DNA of 64,000 nucleotides from Gaiellasilicea sp963806955 (GTDB lineage: Bacteria > Actinomycetota > Thermoleophilia > Gaiellales > Gaiellaceae), in NCBI GenBank assembly GCA_963806955.1, contig CAWDZG010000002.1, positions 1,240,001-1,304,000 of the forward strand, in the 5' to 3' direction. The notes below the pieces were generated by a model. The model ran no database searches. It was not told the DNA's origin and saw only the letters and a program-made list of their open reading frames with translations. Made by a program: the position numbers and the translations under genes. This document shows, piece by piece, positions 7,487-17,154 of this stretch (positions within the stretch are counted from its first letter, which is position 1; every line of letters starts with the position of its first letter).

Positions 7487-7501
7487 TTAGGCGTGACTAA
7501 A
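7486..7501. promoter_or_regulatory. DtxR/MntR-like operator, box 2
   Basis: TTTAG-GCGTGA-CTAAA: the same arms and spacing as box 1, with centres exactly 30 bp apart (about three helical turns). It spans the predicted transcription start and the GTG start codon (7493-7495), so a bound repressor would block initiation. Confidence 0.6.
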
Positions 7502-8498
7502 TTCACCCGGAAGCGGTTGCTCGCCGGCGCCGCGCCGCTCATGGCTGCGCCCGTGCTCGGCAAGCTCGCGCTGGATGGCTCGGCCGACGCCGCCGATCGG
7601 ACGCTCCAGAATCACGGGCACAACCATGCCGATCACGCCTCGGGCCATGCGGCGATGATCGGAGAGGGAGCGCCGGCCGTCGGCGGACCGACGGACCTCG
7701 ACGGGCTCCTCTACCCGCCGCCACCGCTCCCGCACGAGCCGGGCCGCGTGCAGGAGTACACCCTGCGCGCCGTCGACCTCGACGTCGAGATCGCGCCGGG
7801 GATCCTGTTTCCCGCCTGGACGTACAACGGCACGATCCCTGGCCCGATCATCCGCGCGACGGAGGACGACATCCTTCGCGTCAACTTCGTCAACGCCGGC
7901 TCGCACCCGCACACGATCCACTTCCACGGGATCCACCCGACCGAACATGGACGGGGTCTTCGAGATCGTCCCGCCGGGCGGCGAGCTCACCTACGAGTTC
8001 CCGGCGACGCCGGCGGGGATGCATCTCTACCACTGCCACTCGACGCCGCTGAAGAAGCACATCCACAAGGGCCTCTACGGCGCGTTCATCATCGACCCGA
8101 AGGAGCCGCGGCCGCCCGCGCGCGAGCTCGTGATGGTGATGAACGGCTACGACACCGACGGGGACGGCGGCAACAACTTCTACACCGTCAACGGCCGCAG
8201 CTTCTACTACGCGCGCTACCCGATCAGGGTCAAGCGCTCGGAGAAGGTGCGGGTCTACCTCGCCAACCTGACCGAGTTCGACCTGATCAACTCCTTCCAC
8301 CTGCATGCCGACTTCTTCCGCTACCAGCCGACCGGCACCGGCGACAACTGGGAGTACACCGACACGGTGATGCAGTGCCAGGGGCAGCGCGGCGTGCTCG
8401 AGATCGACTTCGCGCACCCGGGGCTGCACATGTTCCACGCGCACCAGTCCGAGTTCACCGAGCTCGGCTGGATGGGGTTCTTCGACGTCGTCGACTGA
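7493..8498 (+). CDS. Two-domain multicopper oxidase (one-base frameshift)
   Basis: GTG 7493 begins a protein with an N-terminal signal region containing basic residues (TRKRLLAGAAPLMAAP). A His-rich stretch follows (NHGHNHADHASGH), then the cupredoxin domains: HTIHFHG, HLYHCHSTPLKKHIHKGL, FHLHADFF and HMFHAHQSEFTELGWMGFF. These four His-x-His clusters are the copper ligands of multicopper oxidases, and the length (about 335 residues) fits a two-domain type. The frame changes once at about 7941-7946, just after HFHGIHPTE, where removing one base joins it to MDGVFEIVPPGG. I treat this as a sequence error. It is the first gene of a metal operon with DtxR-like boxes and probably oxidises metal ions (Mn or Fe) or handles copper outside the membrane. 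The His-rich tract may bind metal. Confidence 0.75.
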
Positions 8499-9693
8499 TG
8501 GACGTCCCGACCGAACCTCGCGGTGAGCTGGGCTGGCGCCTGTGGGCGCTCGTCCCGATCCTGCTCCTGGCGGTCGCGGTCGGCGGCTACGTCGCCTCCG
8601 GCGCCTCGCTCGCGGGACTGATCGGCAGCAACCCGCCGCAAGCGGATGAGTTCGACGTACGCCGGGTCGCGTTCAAGCCGGGCGAGATCCGGATCAGGGT
8701 GACGAATCCGCAGCAGGGCGACCTGACGATCGCGTCGGTGACCGTGGACGACGCGATCGTGCCGTTCTCGGTCGACGGATCGACGACGCTGGGGCGCTTG
8801 CGCTCGAGCACGATCGTCGTGCCGTTCCAGTGGGTGCAGGACGATCCGATCTCGGTCGGCGTCACCAGCTCCACCGGGATCGAGACGGTCGCCGAGATCG
8901 CAGCCGCGGTCGAGACGCCCGGCGTCAGCGGCGAGCGGCTTCCTCGGCTACGGGATCATCGGCTTCCTCGTCGGCGTCCTGCCGGTCGCGCTCGGCCTGC
9001 TCTGGCTGCCGTCGCTGCGGCGGATCGAGCAGCGCTGGCTGACCGGCTTCATGGCCCTGACCGGCGGGCTGCTCGCGTTCCTCGGCGTCGAGGCGCTCTT
9101 CGAGGCGTTCGAGCTGCAGGCGGCGGTGCCGGCGGCGCTCGGCGGGCCGGGTCTCGTGCTGCTCGGTCTCGCGGGCAGCTTCCTGACGATGACGTTCATC
9201 TCGAACCGCTTCTCGGGCAAGTCGGGCGGCGCCCTCGGCGGCGCCACGCTCGCGCTGCTCGTGGCGATCGGGATCGGCGTGCACAACTTCGGCGAGGGGC
9301 TCGCGATCGGGACGTCGTTCGCCTTCGGCCAGCTCTCGCTCGGCTCGTTCCTGATCGTCGGCTTCATGATCCACAACATCACCGAGGGCCTCGGGATCGC
9401 TGCCCCCGCCGCCGACGAGGGCGCCTCGCTCTCGCTCCGTCGTCTGGCGGCGCTGGCGCTGGTGGCGGGCTCGCCCGCGATCTTCGGTGCCTGGCTCGGC
9501 GGCTTCGCCGCGAACGACGTCCTCGCTGCGCTCTTCTTCGGCGCGGCGGCCGGTGCCGCGCTCGAGGTCGTCGTCGAGGTCGTCCGCTACGTCGCCCGGC
9601 GCGACCCGGCGGGCCTGCGCTCCGGCTACGCGATCGGCGGCTTCCTCGCCGGGCATCGCGATCATGTACGTGACCGGGCTGCTGGCGGGCTGA
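8498..9693 (+). CDS. ZIP-family metal transporter with N-terminal extracytoplasmic domain (two frameshifts)
   Basis: ATG 8498 overlaps the stop of the oxidase gene. One N-terminal helix (ALVPILLLAVAVGGYVA) is followed by a beta-rich domain of about 100 residues, then the ZIP permease. Its helix IV-V signature is GIGVHNFGEGLAIGTSFAFG and VGFMIHNITEGLGIA, carrying the His and Glu residues that coordinate Zn/Fe/Mn. Frame changes at about 8937 (before FLGYGIIGFLVG) and about 9655 (before IAIMYVTGLLAG, the C-terminus) each need one base removed. ZIP proteins move divalent metal into the cytoplasm. The operon position between the oxidase and an ABC metal importer suggests coordinated uptake of one metal, with Zn or Mn as candidates. 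Confidence 0.78.
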
Positions 9694-9719
9694 CCGCGAT
9701 CCGACGCAGAATCAGTCCG

Positions 9720-10658
9720 ATGAGTCGGATGCTCCTCGCCCTTCGTCGTGCTTGCCGTGGCTGCCGGCTGCGGCGCCGATCGAGCCGCCGTCGGCGCGGG
9801 TCGTCGACTCGGGGCCGATCCAGGTCGTGGCGACGATCGGGATGATCTCCGACATCGGTCGAGCAGGTCGGCGGCGAGCGCGTCGACGTCGAGGGCTGAT
9901 GGGGCCCGGGCGTCGACCCGCATCTCTACAAGGCGAGCGAAGGCGACCTGCGCCGGCTCGAGCGCGCGGACGTCGTCTTCTACGGCGGCCTCCACCTCGA
10001 GGCGAAGATGGCCGACGTGCTCGAGCGGATCGGCGAGCGGCGCGCCACCCAGGCCGTGACCGACGCGATCCCGCGCTGCGCAGCTCCTCGCGCCTGCCGC
10101 AGCTTCGAGGGGCAGTCCGATCCGCACGTCTGGTTCGACGTCGAGCTGTGGGCGTATGCCGTGCGCCAGGTGCGCGACACGCTCTCGGAGCTCGACCCGG
10201 ACAGCGCCGAGCTCTACCGCGCGAACGCGGCCGCCTACCTCGCCGAGCTCGAGGAGCTCGACGCCTACGTTGCGGCGCAGGCCGCGCGCGTGCCCGCGCG
10301 AGCGGCGCGTGCTCATCACGGCGCACGACGCCTTCGGCTACTTCGGCAAGGCGTACGGGTTCGAGGTGCGCGGCCTGCAGGGGATCTCGACCGCCGTCCG
10401 AGGCAGGCGCGGGCGACGTCCAGGAGCTGGCGCGCTTCATCGCCGAGCGGCGGATCCCGAGCGATCTTCGTCGAGTCCTCCGTCTCGCCGCGGACGATCC
10501 AGGCGGTGCGGGAGGCGGTGCGGTCGCGCGGCTTCGACGTGCAGGTCGGCCGGCCGCTCTTCTCGGACGCGATGGGCGACGAGGGCACGCCGGAGGGCAC
10601 CTACGTCGGAATGGTTCGTCACAACGTCGATACGATCGTGGAAGGACTGAGCGGATGA
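9720..10658 (+). CDS. Zn/Mn ABC transporter substrate-binding lipoprotein (many frameshifts)
   Basis: Pieces in all three frames line up along one gene: signal peptide with lipobox (FVVLAVAAGCG), VVDSGPIQVVATIGMISDI, VEQVGGERVDVEG, GVDPHLYKASEGDLRRLERADVVFYGGLHLEAKM, SDPHVWFDVELWAYAVRQV, VLITAHDAFGYFGKAYGFEV, and FVESSVSPRTIQAVREAV. These are the TroA/ZnuA (cluster A-I) blocks, including the metal-binding His in DPHLY, DPHVW and AHDAF. At least seven single-base shifts are needed (about 9747, 9772, 9862, 9897, 10312, 10400 and 10453, plus a compensated pair near 10075-10105). All ligands are kept, so I regard this as error, not decay. The protein captures Zn or Mn outside the membrane and delivers it to the permeases encoded downstream. 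Confidence 0.75.
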
Positions 10659-11398
10659 GCGAGAGCAGCGATCGAGGTCACGGACCTCACCGTCGCCTAC
10701 GGCGAGAAGCCCGTGCTCTGGGACGTCGACCTGGAGGTGCCGAGCGGGCACGCTGATGGCGGTCGTCGGCCCGAACGGGGCCGGCAAGACGACGCTGATC
10801 AGGGCGATCCTCGGCCTCGTCAAGCCGGCCGCCGGGCAGGCGCTCGTCTACGGCCGGCCCTACGCCGACCAGCGCCGGCGCGTCGCGTACGTGCCGCAGC
10901 GCGGCAGCGTCGACTGGGACTTCCCGACGAACGTGCTCGACGTCGTCCTGATGGGCCGCTACGGGCAGCTCGGTTGGGTCCGGCGCCCCGGCGCGGCCGA
11001 CCGGGAGGCCGCGCACGAGGCGCTCGAGCAGGTCGGGATGGTCGAGCTCGCCGGACCGCCAGATCAGCCAGCTCTCCGGCGGCCAGCAGCAGCGCGTCTT
11101 CCTCGCCCGCGCGCTCGTGCAGGGCGCCGACGTCTACTTCATGGACGAGCCGTTCCAGGGCGTCGACGCGACGACCGAGCGGGCGATCGTCGAGCTGCTG
11201 CGCGAGCTCCGGTCGGGCGGCAAGACGGTCGTCGCCGTCCACCACGACCTGCAGACCGTGCCCGAGTACTTCGACCAGGTGACGCTCCTGAACGTGCGGC
11301 GGGTCGCGAGCGGGCCGGTCGACGAGGTGTTCACCGACGAGAACCTCCGCCGCACCTACGGCGGCCGCGCGGCGGTCTTCGGGCGCAACGGTGCTTGA
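10655..11398 (+). CDS. Metal ABC transporter ATP-binding protein (frameshifts)
   Basis: ATG 10655 overlaps the preceding TGA. The assembled product reads IEVTDLTVAYGEKPVLWDV, Walker A GPNGAGKTTLIRAI, Q-loop VAYVPQRGSVDWDFP, signature QLSGGQQQRVFLARALV, Walker B DVYFMDEPFQGVD and switch His VVAVHHDLQTV. The PQRGSVDWDFP version of the Q-loop is typical of the Mn/Zn (MntB/ZnuC) subfamily. One extra base each near 10668, 10747 and 11053 breaks the frame. The enzyme energises the two permeases that follow; its end overlaps the first permease start by 8 bp. Confidence 0.8.
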
Positions 11399-12477
11399 GC
11401 TCTTCGACGACTACACGCTGCGCACGGTCGCGCTCGGCTCGGCGGCGCTCGGGATCACGAGCGGCTCGCTCGGCACCTTCGCCGTGCTGCGGCGGCAGAG
11501 CCTGCTCGGCGACGCGATCTCTCACGCAGCGCTGCCCGGGGTCGCGATCGCGTTCCTGCTCACCGGCAGCAAGGCGCCGCTCGTGCTCGTCCTGGGCGCG
11601 GCGCTCGCGGGCTTCCTCGGCACGCTGCTCGTGCTCGGCGTCACCCGGACGACGCGCGTCAAGTACGACAGCGCGCTCGGGATCGTCCTCTCCGTCTTCT
11701 TCGGCTTCGGGCTCGTGCTGCTGACGTTCATCCAGCGCCGGCCCGACGCGAGCCAGGCCGGGCTCGACCGCTTCCTCTTCGGGCAGGCCGCCGGCCTGCT
11801 GCAGCGCGACCTCGTGACGATGGCGGTGCTCGGTGCGGCCGCGACTCGCGCTGATGCTCTTGACCTGGAAGGAGCTGAAGCTGCTCGCGTTCGACCCCGA
11901 CTTCGGCTCGAGCCTCGGCTTTCCGATGCGCGCGCTCGACGTCCTGCTCACGTCGCTGCTCGTCGTCGCGATCGTGATCGGGCTCCAGACCGTCGGCGTC
12001 GTGCTGATGGCGGCGATGGTGATCGCACCCTTCGCCGCCGCACGGCAGTGGACGCACCGGCTCGGGCTCGGTGTCGGGCTCGCGGGTCTCTTCGGCGCCG
12101 TGGCGGGGGTGTTCGGCTCGGTGCTCTCGGCCGACACCGAGCGGCTGCCGACCGGCCCGACGATCGTGCTCTGCGCGACCGCGATCGTCGTCGGCTCGCT
12201 GCTCTTCGCCCCCGAGCGGGGGCTCTTCTGGCGTGAGGTTCGCGGCCGCAGCGACCGGCGGCGGCTGCGGGTCGCGGCGGTGCTCGCCGACCTGCACGCG
12301 CTCGAGCAGCAGCACCCCGACGCGCACCGCGGGCACTCGGCCGCGGTGCTCTCCGTGATGTCCGGCGGCGCCGGAGGCGTCGCTCGCAGGAGCTCGAGCG
12401 CCGCGGTGACGTGCAGCGGCTCGGCGACGACGCCTGGCAGCTGACCGACGCAGGGCCGCGGGAAGGCGGACCAGTGA
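11391..12477 (+). CDS. Metal ABC transporter permease with C-terminal winged-helix-like tail (frameshifts)
   Basis: GTG 11391. The permease part shows TSGSLGTFAVLRRQSLLGDAISHAALPGVAIAFLL, YDSALGIVLSVFFGFGLVLL, WKELKLLAFDPDFGSSLGFP and QTVGVVLMAAMVIAPFAAAR, which are the standard blocks of ZnuB/MntC-type permeases with 8-9 helices. After the last helix the protein runs on for about 80 residues: a helical segment (VAAVLADLHALEQQHPDAH) and then LQELERRGDVQRLGDDAWQL with TDAG, which resembles the recognition region and wing of a DtxR/MntR winged helix. Frame changes are near 11846, 12385 and 12460. With the last one corrected the gene ends in a GTGA overlap with the next permease at 12474-12477. 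Confidence 0.72.
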
Positions 12478-13586
12478 CCTCGGGCCAGGTCGAGATCCAG
12501 CTGATCGCGGTCGTCGTCGCGGTCGCGTGCGCGCTGCCGGGCACGTTCCTCGTCCTGCGCCGGCTGGCGCTCGTCAGCGACGCGATCAGCCACTCGATCC
12601 TGCTCGGGATCGTGCTCGGCTTCCTCGATCACGGAGAGCGTCACCTCGCCGCTCCTGCTCGTCGGCGCCGCGCTCGTCGGCCTCGCGACCGTCGTGCTCG
12701 TGCAGCTGCTCGAGCGGACGGGGCTCGTGCGCGAGGACGCGGCGATCGGGCTCGTCTTCCCGGCGCTCTTCTCGATCGGCGTGATCCTGATCGCGCGCTA
12801 CGCGGACGGCGTCCACCTGGACGTCGACGCGGTGCTGCTCGGCGAGCTCGCCTTCGCGCCCTTCGACCGGTTCGAGCTGCTGCGGCTGGGACTGGGGGCC
12901 GGTCGCGCTCGTCGTGATGGGGACGATCCTCGTGCTGAACCTCGTCGCGATCGCGGTCTTCTGGAAGGAGCTGAAGCTCTCGACCTTCGACCCGGCGCTC
13001 GCGGTCGCGCTCGGCTTCACGCCCGCGCTCGTCCAGTACGGGCTGATGAGCCTCGTCTCCCTGACCGCGGTCGGCGCGTTCGACGCGGTCGGGTCGATCC
13101 TCGTCGTCGCGCTGATGATCGCGCCGCCCGCCGCCGCGTACCTGCTCACCGACAACCTGCCGCGGCTGCTCGGGCTCGCGGCCGCGATCGGCGCCGCCTC
13201 GGCGCTCGCCGGCTACTGGCTCGCCTACGCGCTCGACGCGTCGATCGCCGGTGCGATGGCGTCGATGACCGGCGTCGCCTTCGTGCTCGCCTGGCTGCTC
13301 GCCCCGAGCCGGGGACTCGTCGCCGCCGCGCGGCGCCGCGCCCGGCAGCGGCTCGAGTTCGCGCAGGCGATGCTCGCGATCCACCTCGCGAACCACGAGG
13401 GCAGGCCGGAGGCGTTCGAGGAGAGCCGCGCTCGACCATCTCGACCGGCACCTGCGCTGGTCGCCCGAGTTCTCGCGCCGGATCGTCGGCCTCGCCGAGC
13501 GGCGGGGCCTCGTGCGCGGGGACGGCGTCAGGCTCGAGCTGACGCAGGCGGGCCGCGAGCTCGCCGCCGACGCGCTCGCCCGCTAG
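12474..13586 (+). CDS. Second metal ABC transporter permease with C-terminal winged-helix-like tail (frameshifts)
   Basis: GTG 12474. The blocks are ALPGTFLVLRRLALVSDAIS followed by HSILLGIVLGFL, LVREDAAIGLVFPALFSIGV, WKELKLSTFDPALAVALGF and AFDAVGSILVVALMIAPPAA: a paralogue of the upstream gene, so the transporter is a heterodimeric ZnuB/MntC-D type. It too has a tail of about 90 residues after the last helix: RQRLEFAQAMLAIHLANHEG, LDHLDRHLRWSPEFSRRIV and LAERRGLVRGDGVRLELTQA, ending AGRELAADALAR. LELTQAG is the wing of DtxR-like HTH domains. One-base changes are near 12630, 12897 and 13425. The stop TAG (13584-13586) overlaps that of the convergent flippase gene as CTAG. Confidence 0.72.
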
Positions 13587-15008
13587 GAGGCGCGCCCGAG
13601 CAGCCGGGCGCGCTCCTCCGGCAGGAAGAAGCCGAGCGCGAGCAGCGCGAGCGGGTAGGCGGCGACGAGCACGAGCGCGACGGCGAGGCCGCCGATCGCC
13701 TTCCCGGCCAGCAGCGAGCGCGACGGCCGCGCCGGCGGCGGTGAGCACGCGGCGCCACTGGTAGTCGACGGGGAAGACGCGCTGCGCGTACCACGTCATC
13801 GCGGCGAACATCACCGAGTAGGCGGCGACGGTCGCCCAGGCGGCGCCGAGCATCCCGTAGCGCGGGATCAGGATCAGGTTCAGCGCGACGTTGACGAGCG
13901 CGGCGACGCCGGTGATCGCCCAGTTGAACTGCGTCCGCTTCGCGCGGCCGACGCCGATCGCCATCACGATGTAGGCGGCGTAGGCCATGCCCGCGAAGGC
14001 GAGCGGGCGCGACGACGCGCGCGCCCTCGTAGAACTCGGGCTGGGTCAGCAGGCGCACGAGCCACGGCGCGAGCAGGCCGAGCGCGAGCGCGAGCCACGA
14101 CGCGAGCGCGACGAGGTAGGTGAGCACGAACGCGTACGTCCGCTTCGCCTCGGAGTCGTCGTGGATCGAGTAGGCGAACGCGGGCCACGCCATCCGGAAC
14201 GCCGTCAGCAGCAGCACCATCGCCGAGGCGATCCGGACGCCGATCTCGTAGAGGCCGACCTCCTCCAGGTCGGCGAGGTGGACGAGGAAGAAGCGGTCGC
14301 TGAAGTTGACGGCGATCAGCGCGAGCGCGGCCGGGACGAGCGGGATCGCCGAAGCGGTTCATCTCGCGCAGGAGCGGCCGCGAGAACTGGAGCCCGAGCT
14401 GCTCCCGGTGCACGGCGATCAGAGCGAGGTAGACGGTGAGCGTGCCCGCGAAGTTGCCGACGATCACGCCGAGCGCGCCCTGCTCCCAGACGACGACGAG
14501 CAGGACGGTGGCGCCGATCGTGACCGCGATGTTCGCGAGGCTCGCGAGCACGAACGCGGTCGAGCGCTCCTCGGCGCGGAAGAGCGCCGTCAGCTGCTCG
14601 TAGTTCATCTGCGCCCAGATGCGCGACGAAGCCGGCGCGGACGAGGTTGGGGTCGCCGAGCTCGAGCAGGTCGGCGATCGGGGCCGCGAGGGCGACGCCG
14701 GCCGCGAGCCCCGCCGTCGCGCTCGCCATCGTGAACCAGAACGACGTGCGCACGACGAGCCGCCGCCGCCCGGGCTCCTCCGAGTCGAAGTAGAAGCGGA
14801 AGAACGCCGAGGAGATGCCGAGCCGGAGAATCGTCACGAGCACGGCCGAGAGCGCGACGACGAGGCCGACGGAGCCGAAGTCCTCGCGATCGAGGTAGCG
14901 CGTGTAGAGCGGCAGCAGGAAGACGGCAAGGACGCGCGAGACGACGCCGCCGAGGCCGTAGACCACCGAGTGCCTGCCGAGCCGGCTGATCTGGGCGCCG
15001 AGAGCCAT
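13583..15008 (-). CDS. Polysaccharide flippase, MOP/Wzx type (frameshifts)
   Basis: ATG 15008 starts MALGAQISRLGRHSVVYGLG, then GGVVSRVLAVFLLPLYTRYL and DREDFGSVGLVVALSAVLVT, the typical N-terminus of Wzx/RfbX exporters of the MATE-like fold. About twelve to fourteen helices follow through FAGTLTVYLALIAVHREQLG, LLTAFRMAWPAFAYSIHDD and GMAYAAYIVMAIGVGRAKRT, ending LPEERARLLGRAS. Frame changes at about 14617, 14348, 14008 and 13720 split it into pieces; all join with single-base corrections. The protein flips undecaprenyl-linked oligosaccharide across the membrane. It lies 2 bp after the glycosyltransferase gene upstream and is the last gene of a minus-strand operon with two ATP-grasp genes, a deacetylase-like gene and that glycosyltransferase. 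Confidence 0.78.
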
Positions 15009-15010
15009 CG

Positions 15011-15952
15011 CTACAGGCGAGCGTAGAGCGCGAGCAGGCGGTCGGTGACCTGGCGCTGGTCGTGCACGTGCTCGACGTAGGCGCGGGAGGCGGCGCCGAG
15101 CTCGCGGCGGCGGGCGGCGTCGGCGACGAGCGGGCGGAGCGTCTCGCGCAGCGTCTCGGCCGTGGCGGAGACGATCGGCACCTTCGTGCCGAACGCCTCC
15201 TCGGTCCGGCGGACGGCCTCGTCGTGCAGGAACGTGACGACGGGCTTGCCGAGCGCCATCGCCTCGATCGCGAAGAGGCCGTACCAGCCGGCGTTCAGCT
15301 GGTCGACGACGATGTCGGCCGCGCGGTAGCGCTCGAACGCCTCGTCGTGGTGCAGGCCCTCGACGAGCTCGAGGTCGGCGTCGAGCCCCTCGACCGCGGC
15401 GACGACGTGCTCGGTGCCCTTGCGCCGGCGCGAGGAGGGAGCGTGCACGATCAGCGGCCGCTCGCCGGTCGGAGAGCGGTGCGGGCACGATCGCGGCGAG
15501 GTCGATCCCGGGCGGGATCACCTCGGCGTGCGGCACCCAGCGGATCGCGTCGTAGCTGCCGATCACCTCCGCGCCCGCCTTCCGCCCGGGGGCGAGCTGG
15601 GCCGGCGTCTTGCCGCGGATGTCCGAGCCGAGGTAGTGCATGACCGAGCTGCTTCCGCAGCGCGCGCAGGAGCGGGTACTGAAGTGACTGCGGCACGAGC
15701 GTCAGCCCGAAGAAGAAGTGGAAGACGTCCGTCTGCGGCGCGAGGCGCGCGAACGCCGCGAGCTGCTTCGCCTGCCGCCGCGCCAGGCCGCCTGGCGAGG
15801 TCGAGCGACTCGTCGGCCTCGGAGTGCAGCGTGTACCGCTCGAAGACGACGAGCCGCGCGTCGACGCCGCGCTCGCGCAGTGCCGTGCGGATCGTCCACG
15901 GCACGCCGGCCGTGTTCACCGGGCAGAGCGTGACCCGCGAGGGGGCGCTCAG
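15011..15952 (-). CDS. GT-B glycosyltransferase, GT4-like (frameshifts)
   Basis: The product begins near LSAPSRVTLCPVNTAGVPWT, with APQTDVFHFFFGLTLVPQSL, VMHYLGSDIRGKTPAQLAPG, SYDAIRWVPHAEVIPPGIDL, then LIVHAPSSRRRKGTEHVVAA and AADIVVDQLNAGWYGLFAIE leading to AMALGKPVVTFLH. The pattern of a donor-site loop with an E-x7-E-like stretch (GLFAIEAMALGKP) is that of GT4-type retaining enzymes. The protein is cytoplasmic and adds a sugar to lipid-linked glycan. Frame changes occur near 15790, 15652 and 15475. Its start CTGAGC at 15952 coincides with the end of the upstream gene: if one A or G has been lost just before, the junction would be a normal ATGA or GTGA overlap. It is followed 2 bp later by the flippase gene. 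Confidence 0.7.
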
Positions 15953-17006
15953 CCACGCGCGTGCCGCGCGAGTCGACCACGGGGCCGTCGAAGTCGACCT
16001 GGTCGAAGTAGCGCAGGCTCGTCCGGCCCGGCCGGACGCGCGAGCGCAGGGCCGCGAGCTCGTCGTCCGAGATCTCGCCGAGCGCCCGCTTGACGCCGAG
16101 CCAGGGCAGGTTGAGGTCGTCCTGGTAGACGATCGTCGAGATGCGCGGGTTGATCTCGATCACGTGCTCGCCGACGAGCTGGATGTTGAAGAACCACTCG
16201 ATCGCGAGCTCCGCGACGAGCTTGTCGGCGGTCGCCATCAGCTCCTCGTCCTCGAGCGTGACGAAGTGCATCGCGAGCCCGGCGCGCATCGCCTCGCGCG
16301 TCTTCGGGTGGCCGAGCACGACGCGCTCGCCGTCGGCGATCCCGTCGATCGTGCGCTCGCCGCCGGTCGCGAGCTCCATCACGAGCAGGTCGGGCCCGCC
16401 CTCGTCCGGAAGCAGCTCGACCGCCTCCTCGAGTCGCATCGCCACCGAGCCCGGGCGCTCGTTCAGGAGCTGGTGCGCGCGGTCGACGGTCGGGTCGAGG
16501 ATGCGGAAGCCGCGCGAGCCGGAGGAGAAGACCGGCTTGAAGCAGACGGGCCGGTCGGGGTAGCCGAGCTCCTCCGCCGCAGCGGCGACCTCGGCGGCGC
16601 CGTTGACGCGCCGGTAGTCCGGGCCGGTGATCCCGAGGCGCTGCAGCAGCGCGTACGTCTCGGCCTTGTCGTTCGAGCGGTGGATCGTGTCCGGGCTCGA
16701 GACGAGCACGGGCACGGGAAAGCGGTCGCGGTGCGCGGCGAGCCCCTCGAGGTCGAACGACGACTGCGGCAGCACGACGTCGACGTCCTCGCGCTCGACG
16801 ATCTCGAGCACGGCGTCGGCGAAGCCCGGGTCGGAGCCGGCGGGAACGAGGTGGAAGGCGTCGCAGAGGTGGCGCCCGATCGAGCGCTCGCTCATGTCGG
16901 TGCCCACGAGTCGCACCTCGCGCTCGCCGTTCGCTCGCAGCCCGTTCAGGAGCGCGGCGGTGCCGGGCGCACCCGCTGCGCTCACGAGGACGGTCACCGT
17001 GCTCAC
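15949..17006 (-). CDS. ATP-grasp ligase (PylC/carbamoyl-phosphate-synthase-like)
   Basis: GTG 17006 starts VSTVTVLVSAAGAPGTAALL, a Rossmann-like preATP-grasp domain. Then DVVLPQSSFDLEGLAAH, SNDKAETYALLQRLGITGPD, PVCFKPVFSSGSRGFRIL (the ATP-binding lysine strand), DLLVMELATGGERTID and FFNIQLVGEHVIEINPRIST (metal-binding Glu/Asn) complete the ATP-grasp fold. Such enzymes join a carboxylate to an amine through an acyl phosphate. The natural end is TGA at 15949-15951, reached only if one base is restored just after GTRVA; as written the frame runs on to 15702. It is the second of three ligase or deacetylase genes in this minus-strand run. No TANNNT box is found next to its start, so it is probably co-transcribed with the deacetylase-like gene. 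Confidence 0.75.
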
Positions 17007-17009
17007 GTC

Positions 17010-17096
17010 GCTGAGACCCCGCTCGCGGTTCGAGGCCGGAGGGGATAGTGCGACGGGCACAGACCCGGAGAGCATCGTGCCGCGAGCGGGGTCAGC
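17010..17096. repeat. Long imperfect inverted repeat
   Basis: GCTGA-GA-CCCCGCTCGCGG (17010-17028) pairs with CCGCGAGCGGGG-TCAGC (17080-17096): 17 complementary bases interrupted only by a 2-nt bulge, enclosing a 51-nt loop. It lies in the 148-bp gap between the deacetylase-like and ATP-grasp genes, immediately upstream of the ATP-grasp start. It could be an mRNA stem or the remnant of a small mobile element. No second copy is seen in the window. Confidence 0.5.
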
Positions 17097-17106
17097 CGCG
17101 GGCGGA

Positions 17107-17123
17107 GCCCGGCTCTGCCGGGC
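17107..17123. terminator. GC hairpin downstream of the deacetylase-like gene
   Basis: GCCCGGC-TCT-GCCGGGC: a perfect 7-bp stem and 3-nt loop, 32 bp after the minus-strand stop of the deacetylase-like gene. There is no U-tract, so it may be an attenuating or RNA-stabilising hairpin. Confidence 0.35.
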
Positions 17124-17154
17124 GGGAGCCGGCGGCGGTCAGCGGCGTGAGAGC

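Noticed and set aside
7435..7563. A longer DUF2157 protein starting at 7563
   Set aside because: It would run through the operator and promoter of the divergent metal operon and into its coding sequence; ATG 7434 matches the family N-terminus.
9720..10658. Programmed frameshifting or a pseudogene in the ABC substrate-binding protein
   Set aside because: Seven or more shifts without slippery sequences cannot be programmed, and all metal ligands are intact, so sequence error is simpler than decay.
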